The notes under the pieces were generated by a model. The model saw only the letters and a program-made list of their open reading frames with translations. It did no database searches and was not told the origin of the DNA. DNA of 64,000 nucleotides from Spirochaetaceae bacterium (GTDB lineage Bacteria; Spirochaetota; Spirochaetia; DSM-27196; PWMO01). This document shows positions 1 through 10,108 of the stretch, piece by piece. A program made the translations under genes and the position numbers. The stretch is taken from assembly GCA_007693325.1 (NCBI GenBank), contig REDW01000068.1, forward strand, positions 1 to 64,000. Direction: 5' to 3'. Each line of letters begins with the position of its first letter. Positions within the stretch are counted from its first letter, which is position 1.

Positions 1-163
1 CGGGTGTGGGGGAATGGTGTGTCTCATACTCCCATAAACACACTCATTCGCTCTGTTGCTTCAACTATACGCTTCAATCACCAAGCTTGGTGGCAGTTAA
101 TGAATGTTGACGTTTATGAGGCTTATCAGTATTTTGTCCAAAGAATCAGCCACAGGGGAGCAT

Positions 164-838
164 ATGTCCAACCGTAAGAAGTCGGAAGCGCCGCAAGGCG
201 ATGACCGAGCTGACGCGCGGCCCGACCGGGCCGACGAAGTCTCACAATCCAACGAGACCTATGAGAATCAAGCCGGGAACGCTGGTGAGGCCGCAGACGC
301 TGAGGAGCGTGATGCCGGCAGCGATAGTGCCGGGGTCAGCGCGCAGGAAGGGGCTTCCGAGGTTGATGCGTTGAACGCACGGATCGACGAACTCGAGCAG
401 GAACTGAGCGATCTGAAAGACCAGTATCTTCGCAAGCAGGCAGACTTTGAGAATTTCCGTAAGCGGATGCTTCGCGAAAAAGATGAAGCTATCGCGTACG
501 CGAACAAGCAACTACTGCTCGATATGGTTAGCGTCATCGACGATTTTGAGCGCGCAATCCAGTCGGCGGAGGAATCGCGGGACTTCGATTCGTTTCACGA
601 CGGAATTGTATTGATAGAGAAGCAACTGGTGGGTATGTTGGAACGCAAGTGGGGGCTGAAGCGCTTTGATTCCTCCGGTGAGCCGTTTGATCCGCAGCGA
701 CACGAGGCGTTGATGACCGAAGAGATATCCGGGCATAACGAGCCGGTTGTGCTCGAAGACTTCCAGAAAGGATATCTGCTGCATGACCGTGTTCTGCGTT
801 CAGCCAAGGTAAAAGTATCGATGCCCGCTGCGAAGTAA
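164..838 (+). CDS. grpE: Nucleotide exchange factor GrpE
   Basis: ORF 104..838; ATG at 164 (MSNRKKSEAPQ) follows GGGGAG. Conserved LRKQADFENFRKRMLREKDEA and 'GEPFDPQRHEALM'; directly upstream of dnaK. Confidence 0.95.
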   Translation: MSNRKKSEAPQGDDRADARPDRADEVSQSNETYENQAGNAGEAADAEERDAGSDSAGVSAQEGASEVDALNARIDELEQELSDLKDQYLRKQADFENFRKRMLREKDEAIAYANKQLLLDMVSVIDDFERAIQSAEESRDFDSFHDGIVLIEKQLVGMLERKWGLKRFDSSGEPFDPQRHEALMTEEISGHNEPVVLEDFQKGYLLHDRVLRSAKVKVSMPAAK

Positions 839-997
839 GATCTGCAGCGAACCGCGCCCTTCATGAGTCAGAAGTGGTGTCCGGGGCTGCAGAAAGAAGA
901 TTGCTACGAAGAAGGTAGCAGAGGGATTGTAGACGGCGTCGGGTGATAGTTCGTATGTTAACTACAGAGTTCAGGGAGACGTAAGAGGAGTTTCGTT

Positions 998-2926
998 ATG
1001 GGACGCATCATTGGAATTGACTTGGGAACAACAAACTCGTGTGTAGCTGTTATGGAGGGTGGCGAGCCGATAGTCATCCAGAATGCTGAAGGACAGCGGA
1101 CGACACCGTCCATGGTAGCCTACACCGGCAAGGGTGAACGATTGGTGGGGCAGCCGGCTAAGAACCAGATGGTCACCAACCCCGAGCACACCGTATTCTC
1201 GATAAAGCGCTTCATGGGGCGCCGCTACGAAGAGGTCAGTGAAGAAATCGGAATGGTTCCGTATCACATCTCCAAGGATGGCTCTGGAGGACTTCGTGTT
1301 GACGTGGCTGATAAGCACTACTCTCCGCCCGAAATCTCGGCCGCTATCCTGCAGAAGATGAAAGAGACCGCCGAGGACTATCTTGGTGAGAAAGTGACCG
1401 AGGCTGTGATCACTGTTCCGGCCTACTTCAACGACTCGCAACGTCAAGCAACCAAAGACGCCGGACGCATCTCTGGACTCGAAGTAAAACGCATTGTTAA
1501 CGAGCCAACCGCGGCGGCCTTGTCTTACGGTTTCGGCAAGGACAAGAAGGAAGAACGCATCGCCGTGTACGACCTTGGTGGCGGAACCTTCGACATATCA
1601 ATTCTGGAGTTAGGCGACGGCGTGTTTGAAGTGAAGTCCACCAACGGTGACACCCATCTCGGCGGCGATAACTTCGATCAGCGGATTATCGACTGGCTCG
1701 TATCCAGCTTCAAGAACGATTACGGGATCGACCTATCCAAAGACCGGATGGCGCTGCAGCGGTTGAAAGAGGCTGCCGAGAAAGCCAAGAAGGAGCTTTC
1801 CAGCACCCAGACTACCGATATCAATTTGCCGTTCATAACGGCGGACTCATCGGGACCCAAGCATCTGCAGTACTCCCTCAGCCGCTCCAAGTTCGAGCAG
1901 ATGGTGGCCGACCTGGTTGAGAAGACCAAGGGGCCGTGTCAGAGCGCACTCAAAGACGCCGGAGTTTCGGCAGGCGATATTGACGAGGTGATTCTGGTTG
2001 GAGGATCGACCCGCATGCCGGCGGTACAGGCACTGGTAAAGGAGCTGTTCAAGCGGGATCCGCACAAGGGCGTCAATCCTGATGAGGTGGTTGCAATCGG
2101 AGCGGCAATCCAGGGTGGCATTCTGGGCGGCGATGTCAAGGATGTCCTGCTGCTGGACGTAACGCCGCTGTCGCTCGGTATCGAGACGCTTGGCGGGGTC
2201 TTCACCAAGCTTATCGAGCGCAACACTACTATCCCCACGCGTAAGAGCCAGATATTCTCGACAGCCGCCGACGGACAAACCGCGGTGTCGATTCACGTGC
2301 TACAGGGCGAGCGCGAGATGGCGGCGCAGAATCGGACCCTCGGCCGGTTTGACCTGGTAGGTATTCCGGCGGCACCGCGCGGTGTTCCTCAAATCGAAGT
2401 CTCGTTTGACATCGATGCCAACGGTATCGTGCACGTCTCGGCCAAGGATCTGGGTACCGGTAAGGAACAGAAGATTCGCATTGAATCTTCATCCGGGCTC
2501 TCAGAAGCCGAAATCGAAAAAATGGTCAAAGAGGCGGATCTACACGCTGAAGAAGACAAGCGCATACGACAGATGGCCGAGGCGCGTAACGAAGCTGATT
2601 CGCTGGTGTATTCCACAGAGAAATCGCTCAGTGATTACGGCGATAAGCTTCAGGAATCGGACAAGAGTACGATCACTTCCGCGATTGAGGACCTCAAGAA
2701 GGCGCTGGAGTCAGACGATCTGGAGCAGATCAAGGCCAAGAGCGAAGCGCTGAAGCAGGCGTCCTACAAGCTGGCGGAAGAAGTTTACAAGCACGCTAAT
2801 CCGCAGCAGGGTGGTGAAGGCGGTGATCAGGGCGATGACACGGGTGCAGGCGCGCAGCAGGCGTCCGGCGAGAACGTTGAAGATGTTGACTACGAGGTGG
2901 TTGACGACGAAGAGAAGACCGACTAA
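998..2926 (+). CDS. dnaK: Molecular chaperone DnaK (Hsp70)
   Basis: [50 protein letters not shown] and full-length Hsp70 architecture. Confidence 0.99.
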   Translation: MGRIIGIDLGTTNSCVAVMEGGEPIVIQNAEGQRTTPSMVAYTGKGERLVGQPAKNQMVTNPEHTVFSIKRFMGRRYEEVSEEIGMVPYHISKDGSGGLRVDVADKHYSPPEISAAILQKMKETAEDYLGEKVTEAVITVPAYFNDSQRQATKDAGRISGLEVKRIVNEPTAAALSYGFGKDKKEERIAVYDLGGGTFDISILELGDGVFEVKSTNGDTHLGGDNFDQRIIDWLVSSFKNDYGIDLSKDRMALQRLKEAAEKAKKELSSTQTTDINLPFITADSSGPKHLQYSLSRSKFEQMVADLVEKTKGPCQSALKDAGVSAGDIDEVILVGGSTRMPAVQALVKELFKRDPHKGVNPDEVVAIGAAIQGGILGGDVKDVLLLDVTPLSLGIETLGGVFTKLIERNTTIPTRKSQIFSTAADGQTAVSIHVLQGEREMAAQNRTLGRFDLVGIPAAPRGVPQIEVSFDIDANGIVHVSAKDLGTGKEQKIRIESSSGLSEAEIEKMVKEADLHAEEDKRIRQMAEARNEADSLVYSTEKSLSDYGDKLQESDKSTITSAIEDLKKALESDDLEQIKAKSEALKQASYKLAEEVYKHANPQQGGEGGDQGDDTGAGAQQASGENVEDVDYEVVDDEEKTD

Positions 2927-2947
2927 TTCCGCCGAAGGGTAACTGCG

Positions 2948-4084
2948 TTGGCAAAACGGGACTACTACGAGGTGCTCGGCCTTCAGAAGGGCGCATCCAA
3001 GGACGAAATTAAGAAAGCCTACCGCAAGGTTGCGGTGGCCAACCACCCTGACCGCAATCCCGGGAATAGAGAGGCCGAGGAGCGTTTCAAGGAGGCGACC
3101 GAAGCCTACGAAGTGATTGCAGATGACAAGAAGCGCCAGGCGTACGACCAGTTCGGGTTTGCCGGCGTAGAGGGTATGGGCGGCAGCTCCGGCGGATTTC
3201 AGGACTTCTCGAGCGTCTTTCGCGATTTTGAGGACATCTTCGGCGACTTTTCGGGTATGTTCGATTCCTTCTTCGGCGGCCGCGGTGGCGGCGGACGCGG
3301 CCGTGGGCGTCGCGGCATGAATCGCGGTGCCGATCTGCGCTATGATCTCGAAATATCCTTTGCCGACGCGGTCTTTGGAACCAAGACCGAGATCAGTTAT
3401 CGCAGACACGCCACGTGCGAAGATTGTAAGGGTGTGGGCAGTGAGTCCGGCAGTGGGCGCAAGACCTGCACCAGCTGTGGCGGTGCAGGTCAGGTTCGAC
3501 GCAGCTCGGGCTTCTTCTCGATCGCCTCGACCTGTCCTGCCTGTAACGGTGAAGGGTCGATCATCGAGAACCCGTGCCGCAAGTGCCGTGGAAGTGGGGT
3601 GATTGAGAAGCAGCAAAGGGTCAAAGTTACAATTCCGGCCGGTATTGATAACGGTAAGCGGATCAGTATAGCCGGTCAGGGTGATGTTGGGCCCGCTGGT
3701 GGCCCTGCGGGCGATCTCTACGTGGTGGTACGCGTTCAACCGCACGATTACTTCGAGCGCCACGGCAACGATATCTACTGTATCATCCCGATCAGCATTA
3801 CCCAGGCCGCGCTCGGAGCGGAGATAAGCGTTCCGACGCTCGATCAGAAACGGGCCAAAGTCAAGATTCCACCGGGAACCCAGAACGATCGTGTGCTGAG
3901 GCTCAAGAACGAAGGAGTTCCATACCTTCAGGATCCATCGCGCCGTGGGGACATGTACATCAAGATCCGTGTCAACATCCCCAGCAAGCTTTCGGGCAAA
4001 GCCAAGTCGCTGCTGCGCGAGCTGGCGCAGGTTGAAGGTGAGAACGGCAGCCCTCAGCCGGTTAACCTCGCCGACATAAAGTGA
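2948..4084 (+). CDS. dnaJ: Chaperone DnaJ
   Basis: TTG start; J-domain with HPD (NHPDRNPGN), Gly-rich region, four CxxCxGxG-type zinc motifs. Confidence 0.98.
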   Translation: MAKRDYYEVLGLQKGASKDEIKKAYRKVAVANHPDRNPGNREAEERFKEATEAYEVIADDKKRQAYDQFGFAGVEGMGGSSGGFQDFSSVFRDFEDIFGDFSGMFDSFFGGRGGGGRGRGRRGMNRGADLRYDLEISFADAVFGTKTEISYRRHATCEDCKGVGSESGSGRKTCTSCGGAGQVRRSSGFFSIASTCPACNGEGSIIENPCRKCRGSGVIEKQQRVKVTIPAGIDNGKRISIAGQGDVGPAGGPAGDLYVVVRVQPHDYFERHGNDIYCIIPISITQAALGAEISVPTLDQKRAKVKIPPGTQNDRVLRLKNEGVPYLQDPSRRGDMYIKIRVNIPSKLSGKAKSLLRELAQVEGENGSPQPVNLADIK

Positions 4085-4130
4085 TCGAAAAGCTCTCAAT
4101 CCGGACGGCAAATGACTCGATAATGCAAGC

Positions 4131-4664
4131 GTGACCCCTCGCGCATACGCAAAAAGCAAACGACGCCGCAAAATCAGCGACCGCCGGTTTCTTTCCGGCA
4201 TGATCGGCAGGTTCCTGGCCGCGGTTCTGCTGGCGCTGGTGGTCTTTTCGGCAGCTGCCGTACTCTACTACTGGATCGCTTTCAGCGTCGGGCAGGACCT
4301 GGCGCGCGAGTATCTGGTTGTCTATCGGCAGTACGGCCGCACGCGTGAGGTTGAAATAGACGGGAGGCGTATCGAGCAGCGGTTCTACGAGGTTGAAGCT
4401 GAACAGCCTGCGCGCCGCTGGGAGATCATTCTGCCGGCAATTCTGCTGAACAATCTGCTGCTGCTGGCAGTCTTGTCGGCACTCGCGCTGTGGTACGCCA
4501 GGCGCATTTCGGGGCCATTACATCGCATCTCCAGCGAGATAAACCGCGTGCTTGCCGGTGAGTATGGAATCCGCGTGCGCCTGCGAAGCAACGACGAGTT
4601 TCAGGATCTTGCAGCACTGATCAATCGGCTGATCATACGAATTGACGAAGAGAGCCGCGAATGA
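4131..4664 (+). CDS. Two-TM membrane protein ending in a HAMP domain, no output domain
   Basis: GTG start; two hydrophobic segments; 'ARRISGPLHRISSEINRVLAGEYGIRVRLRSNDEFQDLAALINRLI' is HAMP-like; ORF stops directly after it. Confidence 0.75.
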   Translation: MTPRAYAKSKRRRKISDRRFLSGMIGRFLAAVLLALVVFSAAAVLYYWIAFSVGQDLAREYLVVYRQYGRTREVEIDGRRIEQRFYEVEAEQPARRWEIILPAILLNNLLLLAVLSALALWYARRISGPLHRISSEINRVLAGEYGIRVRLRSNDEFQDLAALINRLIIRIDEESRE

Positions 4665-5083
4665 AGAAGAATCTGGCCTGGTTTTTGTCTGTTGCTCTGA
4701 TGGTTATCGCGCCGGTGGCATCTTCCGAAGCGGAACATGCACGGCCGCTGCACCCTGAACAGCACTTTGACGTGACGATGTACCGCGAGGCCGACGGCTG
4801 GATCATTGCAGACACCAGCGGTGACGGAAAGACCGATTACGCACTGAAGCTCGATCAGGATCTCAAGAAAGAAATGGAAGTCATCGATTTCAACAACGAC
4901 GGATCGATGGATAACTTCTATTTCTATCGTCGCGACGCAAGGATACGCGAGGAAATCGACACCAATCACAACGGCCGCATCGATCTATGGATCCATATCG
5001 AGGGCGGCGTATACATTGTGCGCTATGAACGCGATACCAACCACGATGGACACATCGACCTGGTGAAGCGTTTCGTCGAGTGA
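4661..5083 (+). CDS. Secreted protein with EF-hand/dockerin-like Asp-rich repeats
   Basis: Signal peptide MKKNLAWFLSVALMVIAPVASSEA; four loops DTSGDGKTD, DFNNDGSMD, DTNHNGRID, DTNHDGHID. Confidence 0.75.
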   Translation: MKKNLAWFLSVALMVIAPVASSEAEHARPLHPEQHFDVTMYREADGWIIADTSGDGKTDYALKLDQDLKKEMEVIDFNNDGSMDNFYFYRRDARIREEIDTNHNGRIDLWIHIEGGVYIVRYERDTNHDGHIDLVKRFVE

Positions 5084-5823
5084 TGAAGCAGCAGAGTTAC
5101 GTAGGCTTTCATGCCATAAGCGCTATTCTTGCGTCAGAAGCGGTTTCCGGAACACTCTACCTGCACGGCCACGGTAAGCGACTGCAGCAGCTGGAAATGC
5201 AGGCGCAACAGGCGCATGTGCAGGTCGAGCATGTTGATCGTGCACGGATCGAGAAGCTCGGCGGTGCGGCTGCCCGGGGGGCGGTTCTGATCGCGGTGTC
5301 TGCCGCGGGTTCTCGCCTGAGTCTGGAAGATGCGCTGAGGGAGCTCTGCGACCGTGGCGCACCGCAGGCTCTTGTGCTGGTTCTCGATCACATCACCGAT
5401 CCGCAGAATCTTGGAGCGATCCTGCGCTCGGCTGATCAATTCGGCGTTGACTTTGTGGTGCTTCCGCAGCGTCGCAGCGCGGGGCTGAGCGATGCGGTGT
5501 TGAGGACCTCTTGCGGGGCGGCGGCAACGGTGCGGATGGTCGATGTCGCCAATCTGGCGCGGGCCCTGCAACAGCTCAAGTCCGCGGACTTCTGGATCTA
5601 CGGGGCGGACATGCAGGGAAATCCGGTGGACGCGGAACGTCTGGACGGAAGAGTAGCGCTGGTGCTGGGCAGCGAAGGAAGCGGCCTAAGTCGGCTGGTC
5701 AGAGAGCAGTGTGATGTGGTGGTGCGCATTCCCACCGGCGGTACGGTGGACTCGCTGAACGTGAGTGTTTCCGCCGGGGTCTTTCTCTACGAGATCACGC
5801 GGCAGCAACGTCGCTTTCGCTGA
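5080..5823 (+). CDS. rlmB: SpoU-family 23S rRNA (guanosine-2'-O-)-methyltransferase, RlmB-like
   Basis: DHITDPQNLGAILRSADQFGVD, LVLGSEGSGLSRLV, VDSLNVSVSAGVFLYE motifs of SpoU/TrmH MTases. Confidence 0.9.
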   Translation: MMKQQSYVGFHAISAILASEAVSGTLYLHGHGKRLQQLEMQAQQAHVQVEHVDRARIEKLGGAAARGAVLIAVSAAGSRLSLEDALRELCDRGAPQALVLVLDHITDPQNLGAILRSADQFGVDFVVLPQRRSAGLSDAVLRTSCGAAATVRMVDVANLARALQQLKSADFWIYGADMQGNPVDAERLDGRVALVLGSEGSGLSRLVREQCDVVVRIPTGGTVDSLNVSVSAGVFLYEITRQQRRFR

Positions 5824-5844
5824 AATACTGCGCCCGGACCGGCC

Positions 5845-7089
5845 TCAGGGCCCGAAGATCTTGCCGCCGATGTCGTGGCGGTACCACGCGCCGTTAAAGC
5901 GTACCTGCGGAGCAGCGGCGTATGCGGCATTCATGGCGTCGAGGTGTTCGCGTCCGATACCTACCACAGTGAAGCAGCGTCCGCTACCGGTGTAGAGTAC
6001 GCCGTCACGTTCGGTGGTGGCCGTGTGGTATAGTTGAATCGCGTCGGTTTCGGGCAGGCCTTCTACAGGGATACCCGTCTTGTACTCGGCGGGATAGCCG
6101 TCGGCAGCGATAACGATTCCCACCGCACTTTTCTGGGACACCTCAATCGGGAAGTCCGCCAGCTTGCCGCGCACCATCGCTTCGGACAGGCTGCCGAAAT
6201 CACACTTGATCAGAGGCAGCAGCACCTGAGCTTCGGGGTCTCCAAAACGCAGGTTGAACTCCAGCGTCATCGGGCCGTCCTCGGTCACCATGATGCCGAA
6301 GTAGAGTACACCGATAAACGAGAGCGCCTCTTTGTGCAGGGCTTCAAAGGTCGGCTCGACAATGCGGCTCTTGATTTGGTGCCACGCTTCGGTCTCAAGC
6401 CAGGGTACCGGGCAGACGGCACCCATGCCTCCGGTATTTGGCCCCTTGCTACCGTCGTGCGCTTTCTTGTAGTCGGCGCAAGAGGGCAGCAGGCAGTAGT
6501 CGGTAGCGTCGGTCAGCGCGAACACCGATACCTCGTAGCCGACCAGGTGCTGTTCAACCACCAGCGAATCGTCGGCCAGCACGTTGCGCCCAAACGCTAT
6601 CAGCTCTTCGGTGTCGTCTGACTCCAGGACCCCTTTCCCGGCGGCAAGTCCGCTCTTCTTGAGCACCACACGCTGCTTTCGGTTGCGGATATACTCTTCG
6701 AAGGGCCCCACTTGCGTAAATGTCTGTCCCGCGGCGGTTGGAATCTGATTGCGCTGCATGAACTCCTTGGAGAACGCCTTACTCGATTCGAGCAGAGCGG
6801 TCCTTCTGGGCGGGCCAACGCAATCGATTCGCTGATCAGCCAGTAGATCGGCAACCCCGGCGGCCAGTGGTTCTTCCGATCCAATGAACACCAGGTTGAT
6901 TTCCTGCTCGCGGCAGGCACGCAGCACCGCCTGGGGATCGGTGTGATCAAGGTCGGTCAGGTTGGTGGCAAGCGCGTCGGTGCCGGCGTTGCCCGGGGCA
7001 ACGAACAGCCCGGAAATGCGCCGGCTCAGTGCAAAACGGGCGGTGATGGCGTGTTCACGTGCGCCGTTGCCCAGTACGAGAACTCTCAC
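5845..7089 (-). CDS. purD: Phosphoribosylamine--glycine ligase
   Basis: MRVLVLGNGAREHAI, ATP-grasp region, NTGGMGAVCPVP, FNLRFGDPEAQVLLP. Confidence 0.97.
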   Translation of the reverse strand: MRVLVLGNGAREHAITARFALSRRISGLFVAPGNAGTDALATNLTDLDHTDPQAVLRACREQEINLVFIGSEEPLAAGVADLLADQRIDCVGPPRRTALLESSKAFSKEFMQRNQIPTAAGQTFTQVGPFEEYIRNRKQRVVLKKSGLAAGKGVLESDDTEELIAFGRNVLADDSLVVEQHLVGYEVSVFALTDATDYCLLPSCADYKKAHDGSKGPNTGGMGAVCPVPWLETEAWHQIKSRIVEPTFEALHKEALSFIGVLYFGIMVTEDGPMTLEFNLRFGDPEAQVLLPLIKCDFGSLSEAMVRGKLADFPIEVSQKSAVGIVIAADGYPAEYKTGIPVEGLPETDAIQLYHTATTERDGVLYTGSGRCFTVVGIGREHLDAMNAAYAAAPQVRFNGAWYRHDIGGKIFGP

Positions 7090-7676
7090 TGACTGCCTCC
7101 ATCGTGGTTGCCTTGCGCGACGTTATCGAGGAATCTACGGATTACGGTTGGGAACCATTGATGTTCAAGCTCGTGGATCCGTTGCTCTATCTGTTGCAGT
7201 GACTCCCCGCCCGTGCGCCGAAAAGATTTCTGCAGGATCACCGGACCGGTATCCAGTCCGCTATCAACGTGGTGAATCGTAATTCCCAGTTCATTATCAC
7301 CACTACGGTAGCTGGTTTCAATAGCGCCACAACCCGGGTGTCTGGGCAGAAGCGACGGATGGACGTTCAGGATCGGCCCGTCGAACGAATCGATAAAACC
7401 TGCACTCAAGAGCCGCATGAACCCGGCCAGTGCTATCAGCTCAACACCGCGCTGCTGCACAATCGACAGAATCTCCTGTTCTGCCTGTACTCTATCGCGA
7501 CCGCTGTAGCAAACCACGAAGGAGGCTATGCCGAGACGGCGGCAACGCTGCAGGACGGCGGCGTTTGATTTATCGCATACAAGACAGGCAACGCGGTGAG
7601 CGGTTCCGCACAGATGCGCGGCGATGGCTTCAAAATTGCTGCCGCTGCCGGATGCAAAGACTGCAAGATCAGCCAT
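7086..7676 (-). CDS. purN: Phosphoribosylglycinamide formyltransferase
   Basis: ASGSGSNFEAI, LAGFMRLLSAGFIDSFDGPILNVHPSLLP, HHVDSGLDTGPVI. Confidence 0.97.
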   Translation of the reverse strand: MADLAVFASGSGSNFEAIAAHLCGTAHRVACLVCDKSNAAVLQRCRRLGIASFVVCYSGRDRVQAEQEILSIVQQRGVELIALAGFMRLLSAGFIDSFDGPILNVHPSLLPRHPGCGAIETSYRSGDNELGITIHHVDSGLDTGPVILQKSFRRTGGESLQQIEQRIHELEHQWFPTVIRRFLDNVAQGNHDGGSQ

Positions 7677-8622
7677 CGGTCACGCTACCGATGCGCATCA
7701 GGCCAATGGCGTGTGCTGCGGCGAATGCACAGACCTGCTCCACTGAATCGGCGCTGACAACCAACGCCAGACCGATACCCATGTTGAACACCCGACGCAT
7801 CTCTGCCGGCTGCAGTGCCCCGTGCTGAGCCAGCTTGTCAAAGATCGCGGGCAACGGCCAGTCCCAGTCGAGTGAGACAGCAGTCCCATCGGGCATGATC
7901 CGCGCGATGTTTGTGTCCAGCCCGCCCCCGGTGATGTGTGCTGCAGCCAGCACAGCGTCCTGCGTTCGCAGCAGCCGCATTTCGCGGGCGTAGATGCGCG
8001 TTGGCGTCAGCGCTTCGTTCCAGAGCGAGCGCGGCAGCACCTTACGCGCCAGGCTGAAACCGTTTGAGTGCAGCCCCGACGATGCAACGCCGAGAATCAC
8101 GTCACCGCGCTGAATGCGGTCACGCTGCGGCAATTGGCGGCTTCGCTCCACAACACCTGCGGCGAATCCGGCCAGGTCAACATCTCGCGGACCGTACATA
8201 TCGGGCATCTCGGCGGTTTCGCCGCCGGCGAGGGTGCAACCGGCGATTTCGCACCCGCGAACGATACCCTGCATCAGCGGGTGCAGAATCGATTCATCGA
8301 TTGCGCCGCAGGCGATGTAGTCGAGAAACAGCAACGGTTCTGCGCCGCACACCAGTAAGTCGTTGACGCACATCGCTACCAGGTCGACGCCAACGCTGTC
8401 CCAGATGCCAAGGTTAGCGGCCAGCAGCAGCTTGGTTCCAACTCCATCGGTAGTCGACAGAAGGATTGGTTCTTGGTAGCCGCTCACGTCCAGCGCCACG
8501 CCGCCGGCAAATCCGCCAAGCGTTGTTGCAACAGCCGGGGAATCGATTGAGCCGATGAAGCGTGCAAAGCGGTCACCGCGTTCGATATCGACACCGGAAT
8601 CACGATAGGTGCGTGGTTTCAT
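7669..8622 (-). CDS. purM: Phosphoribosylformylglycinamidine cyclo-ligase
   Basis: MKPRTYRDSGVDIERGD start in an ATGA overlap with the purF stop; STTDGVGTKLLLA, GGETAEMPDMY, HITGGGLDTNI. Confidence 0.96.
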   Translation of the reverse strand: MKPRTYRDSGVDIERGDRFARFIGSIDSPAVATTLGGFAGGVALDVSGYQEPILLSTTDGVGTKLLLAANLGIWDSVGVDLVAMCVNDLLVCGAEPLLFLDYIACGAIDESILHPLMQGIVRGCEIAGCTLAGGETAEMPDMYGPRDVDLAGFAAGVVERSRQLPQRDRIQRGDVILGVASSGLHSNGFSLARKVLPRSLWNEALTPTRIYAREMRLLRTQDAVLAAAHITGGGLDTNIARIMPDGTAVSLDWDWPLPAIFDKLAQHGALQPAEMRRVFNMGIGLALVVSADSVEQVCAFAAAHAIGLMRIGSVTDG

Positions 8623-10064
8623 GAGGTATTCCCTGTGTGGGTTGTGGCGCAAACCGCGTCTGTTATCTCAAGTTGCGCGTCGGCAAGCGGCACCGCAAAC
8701 GGATAGCGGCCACTGAAGCAGGAGAAGCAGTAGTCCGACGGCTGAATGAGGCAACGCTGCAGCTGTTCGATTGAAAGAAAGCGCACTGAATCGGCGCCAA
8801 TCGCCCGCGCTATTTCAGCCGCGTTCATGTGGTTGGAGATCAGCTCTTCGCGGGTGGGAATATCGATGCCGAAGAAGCACGGCCAGCGGATCTCCGGTGA
8901 TGAAAGCCGAAGGTGTACCTCGGCCGCACCGGCTTCCTTCATCAGCGCCACCAGGATCTTGGCGGTGGTGCCGCGTACCAGTGAATCGTCCACTAATACA
9001 ACGCGCTTGCCGCTGATAACGTCGCGAATCGGGTGCAGTTTCATACGCACTGCCAGCTTGCGCGCGGCTTTTGTCGGCAGAATGAACGAACGCCCGGCGT
9101 AGTGATTGCGGGTCAGTCCGAGCTCAAAGGGAATGCCGGCCTGTTCGGCATAGCCGAGCGCCGCACTGTTGCCGGAGTCCGGCACCGGAATTACCACGTC
9201 ACCGATGGTACCGTCGGCGCGTGCCAGCTCGGCGCCCATGCGCTTGCGACTGCTGTAGACCGAGGTTTCGAATACCGTCGAATCGGGCCGTGCAAAATAG
9301 ATCAGTTCAAATACGCACTGGCGCGTCGGCAGCTGTTTAGAGAGCATCTCGTGATGCCGGCCGCGGCTGTCGACGCGCACGAGCTCGCCGGGCTTGAGCT
9401 CGCGATAGTCGCAGATGTGCAGGATATCGAGCGCACAGCTCTCGGATGCAACAACGGTCAAGCCGCCTTTGGTACCGATAAACAGCGGGCGGAACCCTGA
9501 AGGATCGCGTACCGCCATCAGCGTATCGTTGTGCATCAGGACCAGGCTGAAGGCCCCCTCGATGCGCTGCAGGGTATCCACCAGCGCACCGTGAAAATCA
9601 GCTCGACGCGAGCGCGAAATCAGGTGCAGGATGAGTTCGCTATCGGAACTGGTCTGGAAAATGGAGCCGTCGTCGAAGAGTTCCTTCTGAATCGCCCGGC
9701 TGTTGGAAATATTGCCGTTATGCGCCAGGGCGATTTCTCCCTTGTTGCTGCGAACGTGAATCGGTTGGGCGTTCTCGAGCTTGTTGCCGCCGTGGGTTGA
9801 GTAGCGCACATGGCCAATTCCCAGATGAGAGCTGATATCGCGGTCCAGGTAGCGCGCGAGCACCTGCGATACCATGCCGAGATCCTTGTATACTACGGTC
9901 TCGTTGGCGCGGCGGTAGGCGATTCCGGCGCTCTCCTGGCCACGATGCTGGATCGAGAAGAGCGGGAAGAAGAGCTGCTCGGGGACGTTGATCGGATCGA
10001 GCGAGAAGATCCCCGCAATGCCACAGAAGTGACCGAGTTCTTGCTGCACATCCCTGTATAGCAA
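8619..10064 (-). CDS. purF: Amidophosphoribosyltransferase
   Basis: Ntn nucleophile Cys in CGIAGIFSL; VVLVDDSLVRGTTAKILV PRPP motif; CFSCFSGRYP near the C-terminus. Listed start is TTG; exact start uncertain (GTG at 10049 possible). Confidence 0.96.
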   Translation of the reverse strand: MLYRDVQQELGHFCGIAGIFSLDPINVPEQLFFPLFSIQHRGQESAGIAYRRANETVVYKDLGMVSQVLARYLDRDISSHLGIGHVRYSTHGGNKLENAQPIHVRSNKGEIALAHNGNISNSRAIQKELFDDGSIFQTSSDSELILHLISRSRRADFHGALVDTLQRIEGAFSLVLMHNDTLMAVRDPSGFRPLFIGTKGGLTVVASESCALDILHICDYRELKPGELVRVDSRGRHHEMLSKQLPTRQCVFELIYFARPDSTVFETSVYSSRKRMGAELARADGTIGDVVIPVPDSGNSAALGYAEQAGIPFELGLTRNHYAGRSFILPTKAARKLAVRMKLHPIRDVISGKRVVLVDDSLVRGTTAKILVALMKEAGAAEVHLRLSSPEIRWPCFFGIDIPTREELISNHMNAAEIARAIGADSVRFLSIEQLQRCLIQPSDYCFSCFSGRYPFAVPLADAQLEITDAVCATTHTGNTS

Positions 10065-10108
10065 CCTTAGTGCGCTGCGGTCAATAGACAGCTCTGTAAC
10101 ACAATCGA

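Noticed and set aside
1-163. CIRCE element or hrcA upstream of grpE
   Set aside because: I did not find TTAGCACTC-N9-GAGTGCTAA in the available upstream sequence; the window begins too close to judge hrcA.
2711-4201. 496-aa minus-strand ORF antisense to dnaK/dnaJ
   Set aside because: Shadow ORF in high-GC coding DNA; no recognisable motifs and fully opposed to strongly supported chaperone genes.
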